Source: Terebella lapidaria
Taxonomy: Eukaryota > Annelida > Polychaeta > Terebellida > Terebellidae
Direction: 5' to 3'
DNA: 64,000 nt
NCBI GenBank assembly: GCA_949152475.1
Contig: OX424570.1
Coordinates: 6,808,181 to 6,872,180, forward strand
Shown here: piece by piece, positions 55,297 to 64,000 of the stretch
Layout: each line of letters begins with the position of its first letter
Position numbering within the stretch: the stretch's first letter is position 1
Program-made: the position numbers and the translations under genes
The notes under the pieces: generated by a model
Told to the model about the DNA's origin: nothing
The model's input: only the letters and a program-made list of their open reading frames with translations
Database searches by the model: none

Positions 55297-55479
55297 GTAC
55301 ATCATCTATGTATATGAGTATAAAAATTAGCGCAAGGGCTAAGGTTATCGGATAATATATGTTTATATACATGTATTCAAATTCAAGGTAACGAGAATAT
55401 TCAGCATTTATCACTTCCTATATGTCCACAATTGATTGCTTAGCTGTAAACTCAATATTGACAGAGATATCAACAATGT

Positions 55480-55870
55480 TTTCCTGTGACCTGGTCTTGT
55501 TTGTTCGAATCTGGGTTTTTCTTGCTGTTACCAAGCAAAACACTCGATACACTGGACCGTTCATCCAGTTTACTCGAGGCACTCGACTTCGTCGTGGTTA
55601 CGGTTTTAACATTGACAGCCGGGTTGTCAGTTTTGCTCACGATATCCGCAGCATCTGCAGAAGATTCTTTCCCCCCAACAATAGCAGTGACAGCCGATGA
55701 AACCTCACCTTTTTAGGGTTTCCTTATCTGTTTTCACTTTCTTCTTTCGGTCGGGAAACTTTTTGACCACTGTCCCCACTGGCCAACCATGACGCATCAG
55801 AACATGATTGACCATGTTCATATGATCAGAGATTGCCTCTTTATTGTTTAAAATAGAGATCTGAAGACGC
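55480..55870 (-). pseudogene. unrecognised coding-like stretch
   Basis: Two consecutive minus-strand stretches look protein-coding. The upper one (about 55860-55720) includes ISDHMNMVNHVLMRHGWPVG and a basic KKFPDRKKKVK. The lower one (55710-55500) is rich in S, T, K and V (KTVTTTKSSASSKLDERSS). They do not share one open frame. I do not recognise the family; they may be remains of a transposon-borne protein. Confidence 0.3.
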
Positions 55871-56149
55871 CTTTTTGTGATACTTTAACACATTATGACA
55901 ACACATGGTGGAATCAGTTTCATTTTCGATTAACACAAATTATTGTATAAACTATCCTCTATGTGCCTCCACTCCATTACTCGTGTTCTCCTGTCCATGG
56001 CTGGCGGTCGCCTCTCAAGTGGTGTCGGGGGGTTAGCGCGGGCCGGGCCTGGGGGGCTCACTTGGTCGGTCACTCACTGGAGTACAACTTTCCGTTCTCT
56101 ACTTCTTAATTTTGCATACTTTTCATCTGTAATTTAATTACCTTCACCT

Positions 56150-56285
56150 GATTTATTTATTTATTTATTTATTTTTTTTTTAAGGGGCATCACGGGAAGA
56201 CAGCCAATGGCTACGTGCTGTCCCCAACAGCATATGTGTAAATACCCGAATGTCACTAGATATTGTATTACTCTGTTGGAATAAA

Positions 56286-56316
<31 letters not shown>
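56150..56316 (+). mobile_element. LINE 3' end with (ATT)n tail
   Basis: GACAGCCAATGGCTACGTGC followed by TTGGAATAAACATT and (ATT)n resembles the 3' UTR of the LINE at 10302 (GACAGCCACTGGCTATGTGG). It is a short truncated copy of a related family. An (ATTT)n run precedes it. Confidence 0.6.
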
Positions 56317-56319
56317 TCA

Positions 56320-57460
56320 CACATCTGGTTGACTTTTTTTAACACGACGCTTAAATACCTAATGGCAAGGTGTGATTGAGATGTGATTTACGCGTCAAAC
56401 TTTATTTTGGAAATTTGCAGGTTGTGAGTTAGTCATCATAACAGAGGATAACAAGACCAAAAACGAATACAGATGCGTTATGATGGTGAACAGATCTAGC
56501 ACTCGCTTTTATTGAGTATAAACATACGATTCACTCCGCCTTTAGGGTAATAGTAGGTTCCATTTCCGCTACACCCACGTAAAATGAAGGCCAGTCAAAA
56601 TTAGCCCAAGGGACAAAAAATCCCAAAAATATTGAATGTGCCAATATAAATTATATTTATCTCGAGGCACTCGAGGAGAACTAATATATAAATCTATGAT
56701 GAAGGAAAGATGTCTCATAGTACCGAGTTTGATAATAATCTTGTTCGAGAGACGAAAAAAACACGGAATACCTCGATTTCCCTCCTAGATTTTTTTGCCC
56801 AGTTTCATGGCGAGACATGGCGAGTCCGACTTATACATTGAACAAAATATCTAAGAACTACGCCAGTCCAGAGCCGGGCCTTCTTCTGAGTTGTACAAAC
56901 ACTAAAGAACGAACACAACGTGAATCCAATAGTTTAGCGGATGAAACCTAAAACACAATCTGCTATGCAAATACAAATATTAGTTTCTATAAAAACTGCA
57001 AGAAACATGTGCAAGCCAGTTAAAAAGACACACTAATAACATGGAGATGTAGTGCTAAATTGCAAATGAACTAGTACGTTACACGGTTCATCAATAGAAT
57101 GTCAATACATAATTTAGTGCCTGTTTGTATAGTAATTTCCATGTCGGTACCCGACACGGTAATGGGTAAAATGTTTATTACTTATTGTAAACATATAGAC
57201 AATACGGCATCTGAACACTCATATGCCTCATGTCGCAAAGGGCCATATATTGATTTGTCAAGGAAGAGAATTGTCCTCGAGGATGGTGACGTTTCGCAAT
57301 TTTGTTTGAATTTGTCCACAGGTGGGTGATAATTACTATCACCGTCTGTGTTTTAATGATAATAATGATTCGAATTTATGTTTACTACAAGTGTAACCAC
57401 CACTCGCGTGTACTTTGGGAAACCGAAGTCTTTACTTGTAATTTACAGCTTTACGTTGGG
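56320..57460. other. no gene recognised
   Basis: AT-rich DNA with short frames only. Confidence 0.35.
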
Positions 57461-57464
57461 TGAC

Positions 57465-58250
57465 TTTGAAATTGACAAGCACCTTTCTGTGAACACAACC
57501 TTAAGGACGAATTGCACGTAAAATCCCGAATCTGGAACGCGCCAGTTCTCCATTCACTTATAATGTAAATATAAAGGTAACAAAATCATGAACTTGCAAA
57601 CATCCATTTGGCACCAGAATTTACTGTGGCGACCTATAGCCATCAAGGATCACCAACCGAGACTTGATTCTTGACTAAATATGATTAATTGTCTGATAAT
57701 TGTCATTTTCAAATGTCATTTTGTGACTTATTTCTCAAAAGACAGGGGACACTCAAAACATGCCCAACGGCAGGATTATTTTTTTACTGCGGACAACTAG
57801 TAATGCTAGTCATATAAGTCATATATTTGCATCTATTATTGGATGGTCACACATCAAAGCGTACATACCAACAACAGTTTGTTTGTAATGCTGAAGATAC
57901 TACGCGTTGTTTGCTGGCGTGTGTAAAAGTGATATCTATAATCATCAATTTGTACAATCACTGTGACACTTTTTATAGAACCATGTCTCGGTTCACCATC
58001 CATGGCTATACATATCTCTGGTAATGAAGTTTCAAGAAGAAGGGTTGGATAGTCTTGCTGATTTTGTTACCTTTATGTTTACATTACAAATGAATGGGAG
58101 AGCGGCTCACCACAGTGTTTGGTCTGTCACCCGCAGTCAATCCTTAATCCTGATCAACCAGGATGAAAAATCCCACCGGGCTCTTTTCTTCCTACACTTG
58201 AGCTTCGTTGCACCAAGACACACTCGGCCACAGAGCCGGTAGTTTGTCCC
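57465..58250. repeat. older dispersed repeat, uninterrupted copy
   Basis: Contiguous counterpart of the two halves at 43180-43480 and 44510-44860. It shows what that locus looked like before the fold-back insertion. Confidence 0.6.
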
Positions 58251-58397
58251 ACGGTGATTGTGAGTATTTATTCGACATCATTACAGGACAAGTTAATAAT
58301 AATACAAAACAAGTTGATAATAATACCATTAGTATTGTATTGCACACATGTAATCGACACTGCCTTAACTGGATGAATTGTTGGAGCTTCTTGTTTA

Positions 58398-58603
58398 CAC
58401 TGGGTGGGAGCTTGCCCATGATTCTTGACGAGTCAACTCGGTAAAAAAATTTCCTCGCAGGGGCTTTGCTCGGCAAAAATCTTTTGTCGCATGGGCTTTC
58501 AGATGCCCCTGTGATTAAAGATTTTTGCCGAGCAATGCCCCTGCGAGGAAAGATTTTTACCGAGTTGACTCGTCAAGAATCATGGGCAAGCTCCCACCCA
58601 GTG
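58398..58603. mobile_element. 206 bp fold-back element
   Basis: Arms of about 88 bp with few mismatches: CACTGGGTGGGAGCTTGCCC at the left and its complement at the right end, continuing through CATGATTCTTGACGAGTCAA and TGCTCGGCAAAAATC. A loop of about 30 bp separates them. GTTTA occurs directly on both sides (58393-58397, 58604-58608), consistent with a 5 bp target duplication. CAC ends with a 5 bp duplication are known for Transib-type elements, but the end sequence matches them only at CAC, so the superfamily stays open. It lies 80 bp past the gene C stop. Confidence 0.8.
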
Positions 58604-58682
58604 GTTTAGTTTAGAATTAAATGTATCACAACAACCACTGCAATACGGTTTAATACGTTGGCATGCGGCCAAAGCACAAAAG

Positions 58683-59982
58683 CTAGGGGTCACATTCTAC
58701 AAGTCTGTCGTAGTAATGGTACCCCGCATACTGACACGTTCCCAGTTGAAAGTCCGCTGGTACCTCCAGCCCGCGAACATCTGCGGTCACGCACATGGAT
58801 TCAGTCACGGAATAGTCAAAAGATTTGCAGTAGTATCCCACCGCGCCGAGACACGCCGCCTTGCAGCCTTCCAGGGTAGTAACCCCAGTGAAAATTTCAG
58901 CATTGTGAGCAGGCACACACGTGTTCAGCGTCTCAACGAAATACTGGCAATCTGAAAGCAATAGACAAGAGAACTAAATGAAATACAACAGCTTTATGAA
59001 ATCTCATTATGCTCTTCACACTTTAGCTACATTTAGGTCCAGCCTTCAAAGGGAAAAGCGTAAGGTTGAGTTGTAAACTCTCTAATTTGAAATGAACGAA
59101 TAGTTCATATTCCGGCTCACAATAATTATAATAAACACAATAAAGTACTCGCAATAAACATAATAAAATTTATCATCATTAAAATTGGTCCAATCAAATA
59201 ATTGATGTAATTGGTAGTGTGAGTAGTTTTGTGTGGTTTGTAATTGTTTGAGTAGTTTTGAATAGTTCGTAATTTAAGTTTGAGATTTCAACCATATATG
59301 ATTTAATTCATGTGAGAAAAGTTGCATCTAGCGCAATTCGACTAAGAAAATATTTTTGAATACTAATATCGCGCCACGGTGTAACTAATATGTTGCTAGT
59401 TATATTGCTATTTATGTCAGCACGTAACACGTCATTATTTCTGACATACCTGCACGACACGTGTCATTGACGTATCCAGGGTAACACTGGCATGAAAAGT
59501 GCCGGACCTCGTCCGTGCAATCCCCATTTCCTCCACATGGGATACTCAGACAGTTGTTCAAATCTAAACGTATTTAGTATTGTTTTTGTTGTAATGATAT
59601 ATAATTTCCAATTCAAAGTGCAAAATTCATTATTGATATCAAGTATTGTCTCACCTTCTCGCCTGACAAGAACCATTGCATTTGGGGAAGTCTCGAAGGC
59701 GTTTGAATCAACAACGGGCAAAAGTTCGCATGTTTTGACGTCGGCGATATTAAATAAATTCGCCGCCTGGCAGAACTCCGACCGTCCACAGAGGGCTGCA
59801 CACTGTCCGGCGTCGCGAACAGTTACACTGCTGAAGGAGTCAGGCAAGCTCAAGAACGTACCCTTGGTAATGTCGAACTTGTCATCCAAAAGCTCTCCCA
59901 AAATTCGCCAAGTAACTATCATATTCACGATGACCACATGCAATAAAAGATTCATGTTCATTTTGATAACTATATTTACCAA
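58683..59982 (-). CDS. gene C: secreted PAN-EGF-PAN protein
   Basis: Three exons, 59982-59655, 59563-59450 and 58951-58683, phase 1 at both junctions, give 236 residues. Exon 1 has a signal peptide (MNLLLHVVIVNMIVTW; start could be 59982 or 59961) and the PAN-like module C-AAL-C, C-QAAN, CELL. Exon 2 is a six-cysteine EGF (IPCGGNGDC...CQCYPGYVNDTC). Exon 3 is the eight-cysteine apple module with YYCKSFDY; it is 269 bp, exactly the length of gene B exon 3. Introns are only 91 and 498 bp and repeat-poor, unlike genes A and B, so this is the best-supported member. It is transcribed away from gene D, 1.47 kb upstream. Confidence 0.9.
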
Positions 59983-61455
59983 TATTTTTTCAACGGTTTA
60001 TTCTATTCACTTTCATGTGCTTCGAATTTCTCTTTCAAAATATCCAGTAAATATTTGTATGCACTCGGCATAGTCACCGCCAGTTCGAGAGACTGGTTCA
60101 CACAATGGAAACGGGATGGAAGCCTGCTAAACAGTGTTTCAAAAGAATAGCTATTTCCTAAGGCATTCATATTCTGCTGAGGAGAATCCAAGCATGAGTG
60201 AGCACCGTTAATGTGCGCGTGTCCTGATGAAAGATCAAGGGGTGTGAGAAATAAAATTATCATCTAAAGACCATTGCCCTCACCTGGGCTATTGTTGTTA
60301 CTTATTAATTATTGATGCGCGATAACACAATGCAATTACGAGTATCAGCTATTGTCATAATCGACAATTATCATTATGAAGTATGTTATGAAATTTGAAG
60401 AAAATGGAGAAATAACTAACTAAAGGAAAGTCGAATTATTCATCGGCTTATTACAATTTCTATGACTTAAATCGATATTTAATATCGATGATAGTTGATA
60501 CTTACATTCCGACATATGTTTCGATATTATCAACTACATGTAGTGAATCAATATTATCGACTTATTATCAATGTGTTTTTTATAGCTCTCCGACCTTGAG
60601 TTTTTGTTATGGATTGAATGCCTCCTTCATAAGGTACCAGCGACTAGGATACAAGCTACAAACGAAACTGACATTCGGTTTATGAAGAAGTTCTTTCGTT
60701 GAACTTTAACTATACATCACTCTATTTTGAAATTATGTCATGTCTAAAGAAGCTATGATTATATTTCCATTGCCCCACCGGGTTTCAAACAGTTAAAAAT
60801 TGACACTGAAATTATCATATTTGGCTTAGGAAAACATTATTTTAATAAATGTTCACATATCTGTCCTCTGTCAATAACGTGGACGTAAAGGAGCTCATCA
60901 GTATGGTTTCCCATTATTACTGTTTTTCCTTTCTCTGAAGAAGAGACCATTCGTTGTTTGACCCGGGGGCAGTGACAGACCATGTGAGGAGTAGTATGAA
61001 TGGTATTGAGAGTCTTCTTTGTGTTGCTCCTGAGTGTTGCTAAAATATTCATAACTACGTGGGCTTATTTTGGGAGAATAGCTATGACTGATACATATAA
61101 TTATATAAGGTTTTTTTTTGTTCACGATAAGCAGAAAAATACACTCAGTTCATCACTTTTCATTTATTTACGAAACTCTCTCACGATAACGTTACCCATC
61201 AATAAACAGTTATTGTCCTGTCTATATATACATGTAGTTTGTTACGGACCAGGGTTTTACCATAACAACACATTCAAAGTGATTCTCTATTATTCATAAC
61301 ACTTCATATTTGCCCTGGTCAGATAACACCAATGACAATTGTAGTGGCTATGTATCCCAATATTTTGTCGATTCTTCTGTGACATTAGCCATGAAGTTGT
61401 AGATGAGTTAGTAGATAACTACTTGTAGATGTTGTTTCATAATCATTGAGAAAAA
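59983..61455. promoter_or_regulatory. shared upstream region of genes C and D
   Basis: The 1.47 kb between the start codons of two divergently transcribed family members. I see no exon. Dyad stretches such as ATCGATATTTAATATCGAT (60472-60490) occur, but no defined promoter motif can be assigned. Confidence 0.4.
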
Positions 61456-61815
61456 ATGGTTGTGATTCGAATGACTGTATTGCTACCTTTCGTAGTGTCA
61501 TCTGCGGTAATAGTTAAGGATAAATTCATGGTGAATAAAAATCAAGTTTGGAGTTCGCCTACGCCATGGGGAGGACACAGCGCAAGGAACATCCGGGATT
61601 GTGCAGCACTGTGTGGTCACGTGGGTGGTTGCCAGGCAGCAAATTTTAGGAGGCTTTCAAATGTAAACGACAAATATTTTTGTGAGTTTCTGCACACTCT
61701 CGATTCGCTCAGTCTCGTCCCATCTGACGGGGAGTATGCTATAACGAATGTCGTAGGTAAGGCTCCTGACGAAGTATTTGTTGAAGGGGACTTCTAATAA
61801 TTACATAGATGTCAG

Positions 61816-61862
<47 letters not shown>

Positions 61863-61880
61863 TAATTACATAGATGTCAG

Positions 61881-61954
<74 letters not shown>

Positions 61955-63050
61955 AAACAAGAAGTACGTTTCAGCCACTAATCTTCGTAAAAACGTCCGT
62001 TCTCGAGATGTAGAACATTGTGTTGATGCTCACCAATCCTTTTCGAAATGTTGATTCTCCAGACGTAGACCAATGTGCTAATGCCCACGGTTGTCTGAAC
62101 GGGGCTACGTGTGTGGATGGATTCAACTCGTACTCTTGCTCCTGTCCAAACGGCTACTCTGGCACATTCTGTCAAGATGGTTAGTATATCTCCAATCGTC
62201 GTTCGTCTTCTGGCGAGAAACTTCTAGCAAGCCAATGATAATTAGTTTTGAACAACTGGCTTTCTAAACGTATATTTAACTTTCAATTGACGCGACTCTG
62301 ATTGAAAATTCACATACCAAAGCCTCATAAACGTCTCATAAAAGCCTCTTGAACGTCTTTACCAATCGAAAATTATTCGTATAGGGATGTATACCAAAGC
62401 TTTCTGATCGATGTTAGTCTGTTTGAAAACTCAAATGAGAAAATATGAAATATTTAGTGAGCGAACTTCTTTCGTCACCTTTAGTATCTGTGCTACACGT
62501 GGATGGCGTGACGTGTACCTCTGACACACCACACTCCACACCCTGTGAGCGCGCCTACGACAATAACCTGGATATAGTCAACTCCGTGTGGGATGGGGAG
62601 CGACCAACCTTCATCATAATCCTCTTCCCCAGGCCCGTGGTTCTGATGTCAGCGACCATTTGGTCGAAGTGCATCACGCTGGAGCAGTTCGACCGCGTGA
62701 CTCTCAGATACAGTGGAGGCGAGGTTCAGCAGGTGTGTATTCACCATTATACCCAATGTCACTGAAGCTCAATTTTGCAGGACACGCCCTCATTTTATAT
62801 TGGTGTAAATCATAACAGTATTATAACTTCACAACTATAACTTTCTCAGGATGACTTGCTTTGCACGGAAGGCTCGGGTGGCCTATTTGAATGGGACAAC
62901 TGCAACGGTGTCGGGTCTAAAACCTTTTCGATCGCAAACATAGAAACAACTTCTGTGAAGATGATATTTCGTGGCTACTGTGATTTGTTCGGTCTAAGTT
63001 CGCACACGCGTGGGGTCCGAGAGATATACATGGATGGCTATTTCCCATGA
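61456..63050 (+). CDS. gene D: secreted PAN-EGF protein with galactose-binding-like C-terminus
   Basis: Four exons, 61456-61756, 62063-62179, 62485-62732 and 62850-63050, give 288 residues (junction phases 1, 1, 0). Exon 1: signal peptide (MTVLLPFVVSSAVIV) and the family PAN-like module C-AAL-C, C-QAAN, FCEFL. Exon 2: EGF of calcium-binding style (DVDQC, DGFNSYSCSC). Exons 3-4: instead of the apple module, a discoidin/galactose-binding-like domain with CERAYDNNLD, NSVWDGERPTFIIILF, IWSKCITLEQF and VREIYMDG at the end, and six cysteines. The beta-strand pattern and the AYDNN opening resemble F5/8-type domains; the assignment is by eye. Intron 1 is half (TA)n. AATAAA lies at 63255-63260, 205 bp after the stop. 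Confidence 0.88.
61821..61950. repeat. (TA)n microsatellite with duplicated flank
   Basis: Two TA runs separated by a repeat of TTACATAGATGTCAGATCAT, in the 306 bp first intron of gene D. Confidence 0.95.
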
Positions 63051-63709
63051 AGTTGTTTATGTGTAGATAAAAGCGGTAACGGGATGATACACATATATAG
63101 GTGCGTGGACGGCGACACTACATACGGTAGTCCTTGATCCAAACCGGAATCAAATAATCGAACTGAATATTATAGGTCAGTAAAGGTGCATTTGCATCCG
63201 TAGTGGTATTGATAATGCGTCTGGTAGTAACAATATCTACATTATCATCTTGAAAATAAAACATGTTCCAAGTTCATATACGATTCTGTGACAGATTTTT
63301 TGCGTGGTATGGTTTTTCCCCTTGCATTACTGTATCCATGGTCACTTGCACAAATGCACTATAACTGTGTCAATACGGATGAGTTTCTGCATGTGAAAAC
63401 TACCAAGTCTGGATTTTCCTGTTTTTTCCTCCATAAATGTCAATAATTAACGCTGTACATTTTCCCGATAAACTATCTAATCTCTCGTAGCGCTGGTGAC
63501 GATTCATTTTGAAGTTGAAATGAGAGTAAAACAATGAATGAGAATCAAAAAGAATATTATTTTGCACTAATTTAAAGCTTGTCAATAAATGTTGTCTTAT
63601 ACCAGCTTGTTCATTGCAGTTAGAATCTCATTGTCTGTTGCAAACGTCTAGTAAAAAAAGAAGTACACACACTCATCATATATGATCAGTGAAGAATATT
63701 GAAAAATTC

Positions 63710-64000
63710 CATTTTTAGGTTACCTTATTTATGGTCAAATAATTTATTGGCGTGGCGTTGCATCCGTCCTCGTCATCCGTCCACATTTTAGTTTGAAGTT
63801 TACATGCGAATTTTCCTGATATTTCGCACAAAAATGCCTAAAAATAATTGAAAGAGGGGGTATATGTATATTTTTTATTTTTCGCAATTTTCAAAGAATG
63901 CGCGCTCATAATTCGGACTCCTAAATTATAATGTCGTTGGAGAGCAATATACTGAATCCATCAGGTGTACAGTAGAAGCAACCACAATCAATTTTGGTCT
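63710..64000 (+). repeat. hairpin/CGTC dispersed repeat, cut by window end
   Basis: TTTTTAGGTTACCTTATTTA, GGCGTGGCGTTGCATCCGTC, then ATTTCGCACAAAAATGCC and 'gaaagaggg'. Same family as 18175 and 47555; the window ends within it. Confidence 0.6.

Noticed and set aside
58398-58603. Fold-back hairpin as a microRNA precursor
   Set aside because: The arms are far longer and more perfect than a precursor hairpin and are bounded by a target-site-like repeat, so a transposon explains it better.
61821-61950. TA run as an origin or regulatory element
   Set aside because: It is a simple intronic microsatellite with slippage-type flank duplication.

Overview
This is a repeat-rich window of a eukaryotic (animal) genome. 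It has introns with GT/AG splice sites, LINEs, a Penelope-like element, many non-autonomous DNA transposons, satellites and microsatellites, and no operons. The secreted PAN/apple, EGF and nidogen-type modules, together with a Penelope-family 3' end that I recall as common in bivalves, suggest a marine invertebrate. A lophotrochozoan (mollusc or brachiopod) seems most likely, but a cephalochordate or hemichordate is not excluded. The species cannot be fixed from sequence alone.

The host genes are few. Four multi-exon genes belong to one small family of secreted modular proteins. Gene A (17735-22569, +), gene B (29925-38613, -) and gene C (58683-59982, -) each encode a signal peptide with a four-cysteine PAN-like module, then one EGF module, then an eight-cysteine PAN/apple module. 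Gene D (61456-63050, +) keeps the first two modules but ends in an unrelated galactose-binding/discoidin-like module. All introns that separate modules are phase 1, the classic arrangement for exon shuffling. A degenerate fifth copy of the last exon lies at 15040-15299 (-). A fifth gene, E (50744-52786, -, five exons), encodes a compact secreted protein that is almost entirely a NIDO domain, with an acidic tyrosine-rich insert carrying dibasic sites. Every module of these five genes is extracellular, so a role in secretion, matrix, adhesion or recognition is plausible, but nothing in the window proves it.

Layout. 1-5 kb: dispersed repeats, a GC-rich hairpin and a tandem duplication with exon-like minus-strand segments. 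5.6-9.6 kb: a decayed CR1-type LINE. 9.8-13.5 kb: a hairpin/CGTC repeat family interrupted by a nearly whole RT open frame of a second LINE, then a short LINE 3' end. 14.1-14.8 kb: a minisatellite. 15-23 kb: the pseudo-exon, a TTAA-flanked inverted-repeat element and gene A, whose first intron holds a 1.2 kb TA-flanked element inserted in a nuclear-receptor-half-site satellite. 23.6-28.8 kb: a fold-back element full of ACGT palindromes, a 465 bp tandem duplication, a decayed copy of an uncharacterised repetitive gene family (TGCD motif), and a 1.4 kb long-inverted-repeat element. 30-38.6 kb: gene B with a Penelope-like element and GC-rich arrays in its first intron. 39.6-49.8 kb: LINE and Penelope fragments, the second ACGT fold-back copy and a second satellite block. 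50.7-52.8 kb: gene E. 53-58.6 kb: mostly repeats, including a 44 bp perfect palindrome and a 206 bp fold-back. 58.7-63 kb: the divergent gene pair C/D.

The gene models were built by eye from reading frame, splice-site and intron-phase agreement. Repeat boundaries come from inverted or direct repeats read directly in the sequence.
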